NCBI RefSeq assembly: GCF_000427295.1
Contig: NZ_ATNM01000146.1
Coordinates: forward strand, 1 to 52,131
Direction: 5' to 3'
Length of the DNA stretch: 52,131 nt
Source of the DNA: Cyclobacterium qasimii M12-11B
Lineage (GTDB): Bacteria > Bacteroidota > Bacteroidia > Cytophagales > Cyclobacteriaceae
Shown: positions 1 through 12,312 of the stretch, one piece after another
How positions within the stretch are numbered: the stretch's first letter is position 1
Layout: every line of letters begins with the position of its first letter
Notes under the pieces: generated by a model
Told to the model about the DNA's origin: nothing
Database searches by the model: none
The model's input: the letters and a program-made list of their open reading frames with translations, nothing else
Translations under genes and position numbers: made by a program

Positions 1-78
1 ATAACGCACTCGTAAGTCCTGAAAGCACAAAAATCCCCCCTTTTCTTCAAAAGGGGGGACCAAGGGGGGATTCTTTCG
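1..78. repeat. G-rich hairpin direct repeat, copy 1
   Basis: This is the first copy of a repeat seen again at 260-332. Both copies begin ATAACGCACTCGTAAGTCC and end ATTCTTTCG. The core is a hairpin of a C-run, TTTTCTTCAAAA and a G-run, followed by a second G-run. The window edge cuts into the copy, so its left limit is unknown. The copies differ mainly in homopolymer length (C6/G6 here, C5/G5 in copy 2). No transposase is nearby, so it looks like a dispersed intergenic repeat rather than an insertion sequence. Confidence 0.75.
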
Positions 79-163
79 AGAACGTCCCAACTAACAATAA
101 TGGCTCGTCCTAAAAAAGTTTACAGATTATTGTTTAAATACTGGTATAGGTTTACAATCCCAT

Positions 164-196
164 AAAAATCCCCTAAACCCCTTGAAGGGGGATTTT
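164..196. repeat. C-run/G-run hairpin between the two repeat copies
   Basis: An AAAATCCCC arm pairs with a GGGGGATTTT arm around a short loop containing a second C-run. It has the same C-run/G-run design as the flanking direct repeats at 1-78 and 260-332, but the sequence outside the hairpin differs. It may be a third, diverged member of the same family. Confidence 0.5.
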
Positions 197-259
197 CGGC
201 AAAAGGTATTTTATTGCTGAATTGGCATCATTGGAATGGGCTGAGTGAATTTAAAGCCA

Positions 260-332
260 ATAACGCACTCGTAAGTCCTGAAAGCACAAAATCCCCCTTT
301 TCTTCAAAGGGGGACAAAGGGGGATTCTTTCG
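260..332. repeat. G-rich hairpin direct repeat, copy 2
   Basis: This is the second copy of the 1-78 repeat. The first roughly 32 bases are nearly identical and the homopolymer arms are one base shorter. The stretch from 333 to the ileS start at 739 holds no supported gene, and I see no clear promoter in it. The 61-codon reading frame at 214-399 is made largely from this repeat and is not a gene. Confidence 0.75.
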
Positions 333-738
333 TAAACATTCCATACAAAAAAACTCTCCCAGTTACGATATGTCCTGTTTTAAGAAGGCCATAACCTGAC
401 TTTGTTTAGGAGAATACTTGTGTAGCAGACATAATCTATAAATAATTAAGCTTAAGGCATGTCACTATTGACGAATAGCGTTGCTTCACGTACTTTTTTA
501 GGATGGCGCAAAACCGCTGTTTAACCCCCTTAAAGACAATTACTAGACAAAGAATTACTTAATTGAACTGCTGAATTGTTGTTCCAGTTGCTGTTCAATA
601 GGCTAACTGTATAGTTTTTCGTCATTTGCCATACATATACCCTTGTTTTCTATTAACTTTACGCCTTCATTTTGGACAGCTTTCAATTGTCCAATATTAC
701 AAGACGCAACATAGCACAGATTATATTTTATAATTACA

Positions 739-3700
739 GTGAAGAAATATCAGGAGTTTAAACAGGTAGATTATCCCAAAATTGGGGAAGACGTATTGGC
801 ATTTTGGAAAAGCAACGCCGTTTTCGAGAAATCCGTGAGCAATAGGGAGGGAGCACCTACCTATACTTTTTATGAGGGTCCTCCTTCTGCCAACGGCACT
901 CCGGGAATCCACCATGTAATGGCCAGGGCAATTAAAGATGTCTTCTGCCGCTACAAAACCCTTAAAGGTTTTCAGGTAAAAAGAAAAGGTGGCTGGGACA
1001 CCCATGGTTTGCCTGTAGAGTTGCAAGTTGAAAAAGAGCTAGGCATCACCAAGGAAGACATAGGTAAAAAGATCTCTGTTGCTGAATACAATCAAAAATG
1101 TAGGGAAACGGTCATGCGTTACAAGCATGAATGGGATGACTTAACAGAAAAAATTGGCTATTGGGTAGATTTGGACGATCCATACATCACCTTTGATGTG
1201 AAGTATATAGAGAGCCTTTGGCACCTGCTAAAGAAACTATATGAAAAGGACCTTATCTACAAAGGTTATACCATCCAACCTTATTCTCCAGCAGCAGGTA
1301 CAGGTTTAAGCTCCCATGAACTCAATCAGCCTGGTAGCTACCGCGATGTAAAGGACACCTCTATCACCGCTCAATTCAAGGTGATAGGTGAGGAAGACCT
1401 GTATATATTGGCTTGGACCACCACTCCATGGACCTTGCCTTCTAATTCCGCTCTTGCCATTGGTGAGAAGTTGGATTATGTAAAAGTAAAAACATTCAAC
1501 CCTTATACTTTTGCACCTCAGACGGTCCTTTTGGCCAAAGCCAGATTGTCCGCATATTTTAATCCTAAAGGTGCGTCAGTTGATTTAGATGCCTATAAGC
1601 CCGGTGATAAGGTGATACCTTATCAAATCGTGGAGGAGATGAAGGGCAAGGATTTGATGGGAATTAAATACGAACAATTATTTCCTATTGATGCATTGGC
1701 ACTTCCGGAACCTGCTTTTACGGTTATTTCGGCAGATTATGTGACCACGGAAGATGGAACAGGGGTTGTTCACCTGGCCAAGGCTTTTGGAGCAGATGAC
1801 TTTAGAACACTTGTTCAGCAGGATGTCCCAGGTGTTTTCTTGAAAGATGATAAAGGCCTGGAAATACCTATCGTTGACAAGAAGGGCAAGTTCCTTCCTG
1901 TGGTAGGCGAGTACTTGTTGACCAAAATGGAAGAGCATGCTATTCCCGTTCACAAGACCTTTACTGCCGATGACTTCTATGTTAAAAATTATACCCATGA
2001 TGATGAAAGTGACAAGGCTTACAAAAGCACAGATGTCATTATCTCCATCATACTGAAGAATGAAAACAAGGCCTTTAAAGTAGAAAAGTACGAACACAGC
2101 TACCCTCATTGCTGGCGTACTGACATGCCGATATTATATTATCCTATGGAAAGCTGGTTTATCAAAACCACTGCTTACAAGGACAAACTGGTTGAATACA
2201 ATAAAACGATCAATTGGAAGCCTGAATCAACAGGATCTGGACGATTTGGCAACTGGCTCGAAAACCTTGTAGACTGGAATTTAAGTCGCTCAAGGTTTTG
2301 GGGAACACCTTTGCCTATCTGGAGAAATAAAGAAGGAACGGAAACCAAATGCATCGGGTCTGTGGCTGAATTAGAAGCAGCAATAGAAGAGTCGATTGCC
2401 AAAGGTTTTATGAAAGAATCTCCCTACAAAGGGAAAGAAATTGACCTGCACCGACCTTATGTGGATGACATAATATTGGTAGCCGACAACGGTGAAAAGA
2501 TGTTCCGTGAGCCAGACCTTATTGATGTTTGGTTTGATTCCGGTGCCATGCCTTATGCGCAATGGCATTATCCTTTTGAAAACGAGGATAAGTTCAAAGA
2601 AAATTACCCTGCAGACTTTATAGCAGAAGGTGTGGACCAAACAAGGGGATGGTTTTTCACGCTACATACTTTGGCAGTAATGCTATTTGATAGTGTGGCC
2701 TTTAAAAATGTAATTGCCAACGGCCTGGTATTGGATAAAAAAGGCAATAAAATGTCCAAACGCCTTGGCAATGCTGTAGATCCATTCAAAACTTTAAAAG
2801 AGTTTGGACCTGATGCGCTACGTTGGTACATGTTAAGCAATGCCAACCCATGGGACAACCTTAAGTTCAATAAAGAAGGCGTTGTGGAAGTGCAAAGAAG
2901 ATTCTTTGGTACGCTTCAAAACACCTATAATTTCTTTGCCCTTTATGCCAATTTGGATGCCTTTGCTTACGATGCATCAAATAAAATACCTGTAAACGAG
3001 CGTCCGGAACTTGATCAATGGATACTTTCCAAACTTCAATCACTGATAAAGGAAACAGAAACGGCATATGAAAACTATGATGTAACACCAGCCTCCAGGG
3101 CCATCATGAGTTTTACAGTCGATCAGTTGTCCAACTGGTATGTAAGATTGGCCAGAAAGCGATTCTGGAGAGGAGACATGAACGCCGACAAACAAGCGGC
3201 TTACGAGACCTTGTATGAGTGCCTTGAAGTCATTGCCAGGTTGATGTCCCCAATAGCTCCTTTTTATGCAGATTGGTTGTTCCAGAACCTTACGGCAAGT
3301 CTGGAAAGCAAGCCTTTGTCTGTGCATTTGACGGATTGGAAATCTTCTGAGGAGAACTTGATTAATCTGTCCCTCGAAAACAGCATGCAATTGGCACAGG
3401 ACATCTCTTCTCTGGTGCATTCCTTAAGGAAAAGGAAAACTAAAGGTGAGGCAGCCACTTGAGAAAGTGCTAATTCCAGTTTTAAAGGAAGATATCAAAG
3501 GTTTGATAGCGCATGTAGAAGACCTTATCAAATCAGAAGTTAATATAAAATCAATCGAATACATTGATGATACCTCTGACCTTTTGGTTAAAAGTATCAA
3601 GCCTAACTTTGCCTTATTGGGCAAGCGGTTTGGTCCGAAAATGAAAGCTGTCAGTCAAATTATTCAGCAATGGGGCAAGGAAGAGATTTCTCAAATTGAA

Positions 3701-4111
3701 AGCGAAGGCCAGGCCAACATCACGATAGATGGGGAAACGGTCCTACTGCAATTGGAAGAAGTGCTGATTCAGTCGCAGGATATTCCAGGTTGGTCTGTAG
3801 CCACAGACAATGGAATTACCGTGGCTTTGGATGTCACTTTAACTACAGCATTGAAAGAAGAAGGTGTTGCAAGAGATTTTGTGAACAGGGTTCAGAACCT
3901 GCGTAAGGATATGGGACTTGAAGTGCAGGATAAAATCCGCATTCAGATTGTTCCGCTTAATGAAAGGGTGGACAACGCCTTGTTAAATTTCTCTGAGTAT
4001 ATCAAAACAGAGACACAAGCCTTGGCGTTAACACTTGATGGGGAAAGTAATAATGCCACCGTATTGGACATGGATGAGTTTGAACTCGCCATTAAAATAG
4101 AGAAAGTATAA
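739..4111 (+). CDS. ileS: Isoleucyl-tRNA synthetase, class Ia (reading frame broken near 3430)
   Basis: This enzyme charges tRNA-Ile in the cytoplasm. The class I nucleotide-binding signature is PGIHH at about residues 55-59, and the KMSKR loop is near residue 671. The editing (CP1) insertion and anticodon-binding region follow in order. The start is GTG at 739. The open frame runs 739-3462 and resumes in the +1 frame at 3446-4111, where the family continues with VRQPLEKVLIPVL. In the second frame a TAA at 3425-3427 and in the first a TGA at 3460-3462 confine the shift to about 3428-3459. This stretch holds A4 runs at 3430-3433 and 3436-3439. Adding one A to each run gives SLRKKEKLKVRQPL and a protein of about 1124 residues, normal for the Bacteroidota enzyme. 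No second ileS is in the window, so an essential gene is more likely mis-sequenced than dead. lspA follows after 3 bases, probably in one operon. Confidence 0.93.
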
Positions 4112-4114
4112 CAT

Positions 4115-4759
4115 ATGAAATATTGGAAGTATTTTGGTATCACCCTATTGGTGATCGTGATTGACCAGGCGGTGAAGATGATGGTCCACTACGGAATGGA
4201 TTTTGGGACTGCAGGTCAGATCAAGGTTTTTGGAGATTGGTTCAAGCTTCATTATACCACCAATCCTGGAATGGCCTTTGGCATGCAGCTTGGTTCAGAA
4301 TATGGTAAACTATTGTTGACCAGTTTTCGATTGATTGCCATGTTTGGTATTGGGTATTACCTGTATTCCTTGATCACCAATAAAGCGCATGTTGGATACA
4401 TAGTCTGCATAGCCATGATCTTGGGAGGCGCCGTTGGCAACCTTATCGATAGCGTTTTTTATGGCGTTTGGTTGGGAAATGCCCCATTCGAATCCACCAC
4501 ACCCTGGTTTCATGGTCAGGTGGTAGACATGTTTTATGTTGATATCTGGGAAGGTTTTGTACCAGAATGGATCCCAATATTTGGCGGAGGCTACACAGCA
4601 TTATGGCCAATATTCAATATAGCCGATGCGTCTATTTTTGTAGGCGTAGGCATAATACTTATTTTCCAGAAACGTTTTTTTGAGGAAGAGAATACTGAAG
4701 ACAAGAACAACGAAGAAGCTGAAGATGAAGTGCAAAAGCAGTTTATCGACGAAAAGTAG
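4115..4759 (+). CDS. lspA: Lipoprotein signal peptidase (signal peptidase II)
   Basis: This inner-membrane aspartyl protease removes signal peptides from prolipoproteins after lipid modification. It has four hydrophobic segments. The family motifs are NPGMAFG, GGAVGNLIDS (first catalytic Asp) and FNIADASI (second catalytic Asp). At 214 residues it is longer than many LspA proteins because of an insert around VDIWEGFVPEWIPIFGGG and an acidic C-terminal tail. The ATG at 4115 lies 3 bases after ileS, consistent with co-transcription. The stop codon is at 4757-4759, and the 70-bp repeat carrying its terminator begins at the very next base. Confidence 0.95.
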   Translation: MKYWKYFGITLLVIVIDQAVKMMVHYGMDFGTAGQIKVFGDWFKLHYTTNPGMAFGMQLGSEYGKLLLTSFRLIAMFGIGYYLYSLITNKAHVGYIVCIAMILGGAVGNLIDSVFYGVWLGNAPFESTTPWFHGQVVDMFYVDIWEGFVPEWIPIFGGGYTALWPIFNIADASIFVGVGIILIFQKRFFEEENTEDKNNEEAEDEVQKQFIDEK

Positions 4760-4829
4760 GTTTACTACTTCTTCAAATATTTGAAAATAAAAAAGGCGGT
4801 AAATGTCCCAAAAGGACTTTACCGCTTTT
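4760..4829 (+). repeat. 70-bp direct repeat, left copy (lspA 3' end)
   Basis: These 70 bases are identical to 15197-15266 and in the same orientation, which I checked base by base. The identity stops at 4759/15196 and at 4830/15267. The left copy starts directly after the lspA stop codon and contains its terminator hairpin. The two copies bracket the PspA/flotillin/AAA+ operon and its regulator. This arrangement resembles the att duplication left by integration of an element at the 3' end of a housekeeping gene. Confidence 0.9.
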
Positions 4830-4833
4830 TTTT
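4794..4833 (+). terminator. Intrinsic terminator of ileS-lspA
   Basis: A GCGGTAAA-T-GTCC arm pairs with GGACTTTACCGC across a CAAAA loop: 12 base pairs with one bulged T. A run of eight or more T follows. It lies just after lspA on the same strand. Confidence 0.85.
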
Positions 4834-4890
4834 GTTGTATCTAAGTTATTTCAGCCTTTGTAACATGGTTATGGGTAAATGGTGTATTGC

Positions 4891-4975
4891 TAGCCGGTTC
4901 CTGAGCGGAGCCGAAGGATTAGGCATTGCGTGCTCTTCACCCTATCGCTTCGACTCCGCTCAGCCGCCGGGATGG
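4891..4975. repeat. REP-like palindromic repeat, copy A
   Basis: An arm CTGAGCGGAGCCGAAGG is followed about 30 bases later by TTCGACTCCGCTCAGCC, forming a long imperfect hairpin that ends in GCCGCCGGG. The same element occurs at 40495-40577 and 41130-41212, with fragments at 40367-40480 and 40911-40945. This copy lies just inside the left end of the island. From 4976 to 5205 I see no further gene or clear signal. Confidence 0.75.
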
Positions 4976-5205
4976 TGAGTAGCCGCCGGGGGATGGCTAT
5001 CCAGTTCTTTCTACCTAATTTGGAAATAAAAAGAGTTAAAAAGTATGTAGTTTTGGATACTATTCCGCCCTAACGAAGGAAGCGATAAAGCCGTTAATAA
5101 TTCACCTATCTGTTACTATTATAGGGAAAGAGTGCATTTAATGTTCTCGCATTACAACATCCCTTTTGAAGTACTTTTGAAGCAACTTAATGCGACAGTC
5201 TCATT

Positions 5206-8200
5206 TTACCTTTTCGCCTTAATGGCACGTTCTAGCACTTCTTTTATGCCTTCTAGATTATCACTGAAATTGACCATTTGGAGTACAACTTGTGCCATTT
5301 CATCTTGATTTCCTAAGCCTCTTAACTTGTTGTTTTTTAAAAAAGTGGTTTTTATTTCATCCCATCTAGCTTGTTCTATTGGTGTAATTGTGCCAGTTAG
5401 TTCTTTGTATTTTAATAGGTTGGCTTCGGCGGAACTTGTGAGCGTTTGTGCCTCACTTTCGTAATGGGACAACAAAAGGCTTTGTAACTCCTTATTGTTC
5501 ATAATAGGAACGACTTTGGACACTAACTTATTCATGTCTCTATAAGAACCTTGCAGCTTAAATGGGGGCTCAGTCCTATAGGCATCATCTTTAGCTGCGC
5601 TATCTATATAGGCCAGGTTCACTTTAAGTACAGTGTCTCTTACTTTTAAAACCTTTTGGATTACGCTTATGTAATCCTGAACTTCTTGATTGGTGTGATT
5701 TCCGTGAAGTACGCCGTCCTGAGTTTCGTTTTCAACCCGATTTAACAAGGTATAAACATCTTCAAGATATTTGTTCCTTAGTTGATTCAAGACAGGATTG
5801 CTCGTTAATGAATTTTCTATTAAGCTGAGGTTAAACTGATGGTCTGTATCACCTATAATGTCCCCTAGATTATAGATATCTGCTCGGTTTGAAAGCATGT
5901 CCGGAACCTGGAATTTTGCCCCACGCTCTGTATAGGGGTTTCCGGCCATTACTACACAGAACTTTTTACCCCGAAGATCATAGGTGCGTGGTTTTCCGTT
6001 ATATATTCCTTCAATTTTTCTGGTGCCATCGGAAAGGGATATAAATTTCTGTAAAAACTCTGGATGACAATGTTGAATATCGTCTAAATACAACATTACG
6101 TTATTCCCCATTTCAAAGGCTAAATTCAGTTTCTTTAACTCTTCTTTTGCAGCACTATTTGTGGCTGCTTCTGGGTCTACCGAGGTAACCTCATGCCCTA
6201 TGGCCGGACCATTAATTTTCATGAACACCAAGCCCAAACGGTTGGCAATATATTCCATCAATGTGGTTTTACCGTAGCCAGGAGGTGAAATCAATAGCAA
6301 AAGACCCATTCTATCTGTCCGACTATTATCCCCCACGGTACCCAGCTGTTTGGCTAGGTTTTCTCCAAATAAAGGCAAATAAACCTGATCGATCAGTTTG
6401 TTGCGGACAAAGGAAGTCAGAACCTGAGGTTTATACTCTTCCAATTTTAATTGCTCTTTTAACTGAAGGGTAATATCAGTTTTTGCCTTTTTAAAGGCTT
6501 GATAAGCGGGTAATTCCTCATTTGTAAAATGAGTTAAGGTAGCTACGAAATCATGATAATTAAAATTAAATTCTCCTTCAATAATGCTAGGGTGGTTTCC
6601 AGCTAAATTATGAATGACAGCGTTGGGCGAAATCATCTTCTTTTTTGTAATGGGTTGATCAAACAAACAATTACAAACTATCTCATCAATATAACGTGCA
6701 TTTTGTGGATGCTCCTGATTGATGAATGCAGCAACCCACTGCCTTACGAGCTTTATTTTCTCATGAAATGTACTGGTATTGTCAATGGCTTCTTTAAAGC
6801 GTAAATCAGCATTTTTTGCTTTCATGACACTATTAAATGCTTGCCTTAATTCCTCTGCCTCTGAACTTACTTCAAAGGCATCATTACCCTGCAATTCTTC
6901 AAATAAATAATTGGATATAACATTAATTTCTGCACTTGAAAATAGCCGAGTTTCAGAAACAAGCATATGAATTTTTTGCTGCAATTCATCTATCAGGTAA
7001 TTAAACTCCTTAGAGTAGGGGAATATTTCCAAAACAGATCCAGCCGCTTTTATCATCCGATTAAAATGCAGGCGTTCCTTTTCAGTAAATGAGTACCAAC
7101 TGTATTGTGCATGGGCCCTTATGGAAGGGGCATAACGCAGTAAACCCAAGTCTTTATGCGTATTCACTAATGTCAGTAAAATTTTTGCGGCATCCTCATC
7201 GTGCACCCCTTTTGTATACCCTTCATTGTAGTTGGCACTGCTTGCCTTTTTTACCAATTGACCCAGATCTTCCTGTGATGCCTCCGCCAGTTGGTCCCAG
7301 GGTGTTTCCTTAAATAGTGTAAAAGCTAAATAACACCCTCTATACACTTTGGCATTTTCAGAAAGGTATTCTTGATCCCAATATTTCTGGCTGTTTACCA
7401 ACACTTTGTTGGTCAGTTTTTGATAGAAATCTGTCCCTGTTAAATGATAATTGAGGTGATTGTCTTTAAAAACTATGGTTAAATCTAGAGGTTGTTTATT
7501 AACACCAAATTTGTACTTGCCCAGTTTAATGACGTTTTCACCATCTTCATACAGTTCCTGCTTGTCCTTTAATTTACGTAAGGCATCTTCCTTGGCAACC
7601 TTTAAAGAAGTGGCCACTTCTTCTGCATTCCCACTTTCATCCAATTCGTTTAGCTGATCGATGATGTCACGGACCTTGTTGATCATTAAGTCGGATGCGA
7701 AATAACCATTTATTTCTGCAGTGGATTTTAAGGTTTCCGCTTTTTTAGCAACTCCTTTTAAAATTCGCGCTGTTGCAGTTTTTAAAGCAATTGATTTTTT
7801 ATTGCGTCGCTCAATTAGGCCCGTTTTTTATTGTCAAAAGCAGCATGGACTTCCTCCCTTTTTTCAATTATTTTGGGAATAAACGCGTCATAATCTGCAA
7901 ATTTACCTTCCAGTTCTTCCAGTTGAATAGAGACTTTGGTTTGGTATTCATCACATTTCTCGGGAGTATCGGCAATATCCAAATAGTTAATAATGCTTTG
8001 GTCCACCAGTTTTATTTGCGCAGAAAAATCTGCAATGGCCTCTTTGCTGCCGAGGGATTTGCGTTTGTTCTTAGTAGCAGCTTTGAGCTGATTTAAAGTT
8101 GCAAAAATCAAGGAAATATTATCGATGATTTTAGTTGATTGCGATGTGTCTTCAATTTCTAAATTGGTTACAATCTCTATCAATAACTCTAAATCCTTTG

Positions 8201-10073
8201 CAATTTGATTGACCCCTTCCTCAAGCTGCTTGGCTTCAATTACTTTAGTGACTTTTTCCAAAGCCGTTTTCTTCTCATCAACTTGTGATTTATAGGGCGC
8301 CAATGCATCTTCATTAAGTAAAAATGCTACACATTGCTGGGCGATTTTGTCGGAATACTCGGCAATCGTATTTTCAAGTTCCTTGGTGTAGTCGGTATCT
8401 ACATAGCGAACATCGTTTAACTCAATGGTTTCTCCCCGTAAACCACGAAGCTTGGTTAACATCGATACAAAATCATTGATGCTGTTAAAAGAGGTGCTTT
8501 TAATTATAACAAACAGTTCATCCGCTTTTTTTTGCAACGCTTTTGATTGGGTTGCAGCTGCTTTTTTTAATTGAACGACCTTCGTAAACTCATCTATAGC
8601 AGCGTTGGCAGCATTGCTAATTTCATTTAGCGGTACAGAAAGGTCCTGTGTATCCGGTTCATTGATCCAATAATACGAGTCTAAAATATCTTTTGCAGCC
8701 TTGGACACATCCCCATACAGGCCGTCATAATTATCATCCTTGTTGAGTAAATTGATCAGGGCATTGCTTTCTGCCATGGCCTTTACAATGTCTTTATTTC
8801 CTATTTTATACAACAGCGAGTCCGTGTGTTCGCTGGGGATAAAATCACCTTTTATATAGGGGGTTTGCCATATTTGTACCACATGATGCTTGTTTTGCTC
8901 CCCCTCACCCTTAAAGTAACTAAGTTCTCCATTATGTAAAATGGTGTACCCGTTACAAATAATGGGAGTGACAATCTGTTGAGTGATCACATTATAACTC
9001 ATTAGGATATATAATCCTTCCGAAGGTGAATAGAACACGAACATATAATCTTCACCATTGGGAGAAGCAATTCGCGAAACAAACTTTACATTAGGGATGC
9101 TGTTATCGAAAACATGGTATTCTCCGGTTTGCAAATAGTACCCTGTTGGAAAAATAATTCCTTGGTCATCTGGTAGAAGTACTGCAGCTTCTTGTAAACT
9201 GTCAATTTTTTGCACTTCCTGTACTTTGTGGTTGTACACAAAATATCTGGAAGCCTCTTGAAATGGTTTTATTTCAATAAGAATAAGGTTTCCTAAATCT
9301 GCATATTTGTATTGGGCATCGTCCAGCGTTTGATCTGGGTAATCTACAGGTTCCTCATAGACCCCTTTACCATCTTCTGTATTGTCCTCTATTTTTATAG
9401 TAAGATCTCCTCCTATGGCCTCTACAAATACCTTGTCTAAAATGGATACATGCGAATGCACCCCGTACCTGTGCATATCACGTGTAATTTCTTGCCATTT
9501 AAACTCATATTGAGCTGGGAACTTGTATTCATGATCGCTTCTGTTGTCTACATATACTAGTTTTTCATCCTTGATAAGCCATTTAAATGCTTTTATATCC
9601 GTGACGCTTTCGCTCAATTGAAAAATCATGTATAGAAAATTGCCTATTTTGGAAAATCTCGCAAAGATGGTATTGCGGTAGTATTTATATAGATTATCAA
9701 AATCTGCCTGAAACTGAATATCTTCTATAAATTCTAGCCCTATGGTTTCAAACCTGTTATTGGTAAAGCTGTAAACGCTAAATACATCGTTTAGCTTTAT
9801 GTCCGTACGTAGACCAAAATGCACATTATAGCCAAACACACAAGTATTCCCAAAAGAAACAATATCCCTTGCGATACAATTATTTTCTGTGGAAATTCTA
9901 TCATTAGCTATCAGCTTTGTTTCTAAAGCACCAAAAACAGTTTTACGATCCTCGTTAAGTTGGTTTAACCGATTTTGAAGGTCTTGTTTTTGATTTTGTA
10001 ACCTGTTTCTAATGATTTCATATGTGCCACCATCTAAAATTTGCTTTTGTTCCGTTTTATTTGGTTCAGTCAT
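5206..10073 (-). CDS. Giant DUF3686-AAA+ ATPase ('DNA repair ATPase' family; frame broken near 7826)
   Basis: This is a very large AAA+ protein of about 1622 residues once repaired. The upstream open frame ends at 7815; the downstream frame is open from before 7686 to 5206. The T6 on the plus strand at 7824-7829 needs one more base. Repair gives DNKKTGLIERRNKKSIALKT and continues to GYFASDLMINKVRD, matching the usual run of the family. The N-terminal half resembles DUF3686, with coiled-coil stretches. The C-terminal half carries a classical AAA module with Walker A SPPGYGKTT near residue 1260, Walker B VMLYLDDI, sensor MAGNPYTERG and an arginine-finger-like LSNRAD. I chose the ATG at 10073 (MTEPNKTEQ) over one at 10121 that adds 16 poorly supported residues. 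The family name implies DNA repair, but its neighbours here are membrane proteins. I infer an energy-driven remodeller for the PspA/flotillin set. Confidence 0.85.
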
Positions 10074-10186
10074 TGGAGTTGTACTATATAGGTGTGCATT
10101 ACTTACGTGAATAATTGACACATCAGCGGCTCAATGCTAACACTTGCGTGTTGTTATAAGGATAACTTTTTGCAATAGAATAATGC

Positions 10187-10227
10187 GTTCAATGCGCTTA
10201 TTAAGCTTTCGCCGAAAGACATTGAAC
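10187..10227. promoter_or_regulatory. Nested hairpin between flotillin and the giant ATPase gene
   Basis: GTTCAATG at 10187-10194 pairs perfectly with CATTGAAC at 10220-10227, and an inner stem CTTTC/GAAAG (10206-10210 and 10214-10218) sits inside. It occupies the only sizeable gap (164 bases) in the minus-strand operon. There is no T-run on either side, so I favour an mRNA processing or attenuation structure over a strong terminator. Confidence 0.5.
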
Positions 10228-10237
10228 GTTATAAGTA

Positions 10238-12303
10238 TTACAATTTATTTCCGGAAATCCCTAGGCCTTTCGCTAAACTCAGAAGGTTGCCAATCACGTT
10301 TTGCTCGCTTTTATCTGTAGCCTGATTTTGCATGGTCATCAATAAATTGGCAATCGAGACGTTTTTGATATCCTCACTTGAGATGTTATACCTTTCAGCA
10401 AAATCCTTTATCCGTGACAATAATTCTCCCTCATTACCACTACCGTCACCTAGTAAGGCTTGCTTAATTTCCTGGATGTTTGTGCTGTTATTTACCATCC
10501 TATCAAAGCCTTTTGCTTTAGTGATTTGACCAATAATTTGTTCAAAAAACATTGTTTCTCCGCCCACAATATCAATTTTGGAAGCTTTTAAAGCATTCCC
10601 AATGACTTGTGCCTGAGCATCTGCAATTGCTTTTTGAATATTGATTTCCGCCAAGTCCACCTGTAATTCTTTCTCCAGTTTAAGTTTAAACTCTTCGTGC
10701 TCTTTGCCCACACCATCTAATTTCTTCATGGCGTTGGCCTTCTCTTCAATTCCGGCTGCATCGGCCAGGGCTTTTTCTTTAATAACGTCTGCTTCCGCCA
10801 ATCCATCTTTACGTTTCGCTTCTGCGTTTGCCTCAATACCTTTGGCCTCTGCCATGGCTTTTTTCTCAATTATTAAAGCTTCTACAATTCCTTGGCGCTC
10901 ATTTGCTTCCGCTTTGGCATGCATAACCTGGGCCTCCGACAATCCCATGGTCGCTTCTTCTTTGGCAGTTGCTTCTGCCAGAATTTTTCTTCCTTCGGCC
11001 TCCTTGGAACTTGCTTCTTTTTTCGCCTGCGCCTCAATATTGATTTCCTCAGCATGTTGCTTCATGGCTTCCTTTTTGGATTCCGCTTGCTTAATTACTT
11101 TAATAAGCTCTTCTTCTGCTTCCCCTTCTGCAATTGTAATTTTTACTTTTTATCCCGGTCTGCTGTTTTAAAGGCCTCAATATCCTTCATGTTTTCTTGT
11201 TCCTGTACCACTCCCTTTTCAAGGGCAACTCGGTCCCTGATAACATCTTGGATGTTTTTCTTTTCTACTTCAACAACTTTTTCCTTTTCAATTTGAGCAA
11301 GCGTTACTATACGCTCTCTTTCAGTTGCCTCAAGCATTCTGTCTTTCTCTACTCGTTCGGTTTCAACAGCCTCGGTACGTTCCTTGTTCTTTTCTGCAAC
11401 GATGATCTGGCGTTGCATATTTTCCTCAGCTACCTTTACCTTTTCTTCAGTGGCTATTCTGGCCGTTTCGGATTTTAATCGCTCTTCTTCCGCGACTTTC
11501 AGAATATCCGCTTGCTCCCGAGCTTTAATGTTGGCAATTTCCCTTCGTTGGGACTCTTCTTTTTCTGCTAATTGGCGGTCTAATTCCAAGATAGCTTCTC
11601 GTGCCTCTACATCTTGCTTTCGTATAACTTTTTCCTCATCACGTTTAATGAAGTTAGCTTTTTTGTTTTGCTCTGCTGTCAGTTCAGTAATTTTCTTGAT
11701 TCCTTCTGCATCTAGAATATTATCAGCCCTTAAATAATTTACCGGAGTCTGTTCTAAAAAATCGATCGCACAATCTTCAAGGGTATATCCGTTTAGGTCT
11801 GTTCCAATTATATTTACGATTTCATCCCTGAACTCCCTTCTGGCTTCATAAAGTTCAATAAAATCAAACTTTTTCCCTACTGTTTTTAAGGCTTCGGAAA
11901 ATTTTGCCTCAAACAAGTCTTCAAGGGTTTCAATTTTTGACGCCCGCTCCGCACCAATGGTCTGTGCTACTCTTTTGATAAAATCTACGTCGTTATTTAC
12001 ACGAACAAAAAAAGCTACTTTAATGTCTGCTCTCATATTGTCCTTACATACCAAGCCTTCCGATCCTAGTCTTTCGATCTGGATTTTCTTTACAGAAATA
12101 TCCATTATTTCTAACTTGTGAAATAAAGGAACTACATACATCCCCTTGTCGGTGGCGATTTGGATCCCTCCAAAGCCGGTACGGATTAAGGCTTCGCCTT
12201 GGCGAACCTTCTTATAGAACAATGCAATAATTGCAAAGAAAATAATGATGAGGAATACGATTAACGCTATTCCTATTGCCAATAATGATGGAATCTCTGT
12301 CAT
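10238..12303 (-). CDS. Flotillin / SPFH-domain protein (YqiK-like; frame broken near 11149)
   Basis: This is a membrane-anchored scaffold protein of lipid-raft-like patches. An N-terminal transmembrane segment at about residues 8-30 precedes an SPFH domain and then a very long Ala/Glu/Lys-rich coiled coil. The C-terminal end is a flotillin-type tail (KASKIDIVGGETMFFEQII). The open frame 12303-11143 ends TADRDKK. The rest continues at 11065-10238 and is open upstream to the junction. One extra base in the T5 on the plus strand at 11147-11151 joins them as DKKVKITIAEGEAEEELIK and gives about 688 residues, the expected flotillin size. On the mRNA the site reads AAA AAG followed by a stop, so -1 slippage is possible, though deletion of one A is simpler. 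It lies directly after the NfeD/YqiJ-like gene, its usual partner. Confidence 0.88.
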
Positions 12304-12312
12304 AGTTGTTAA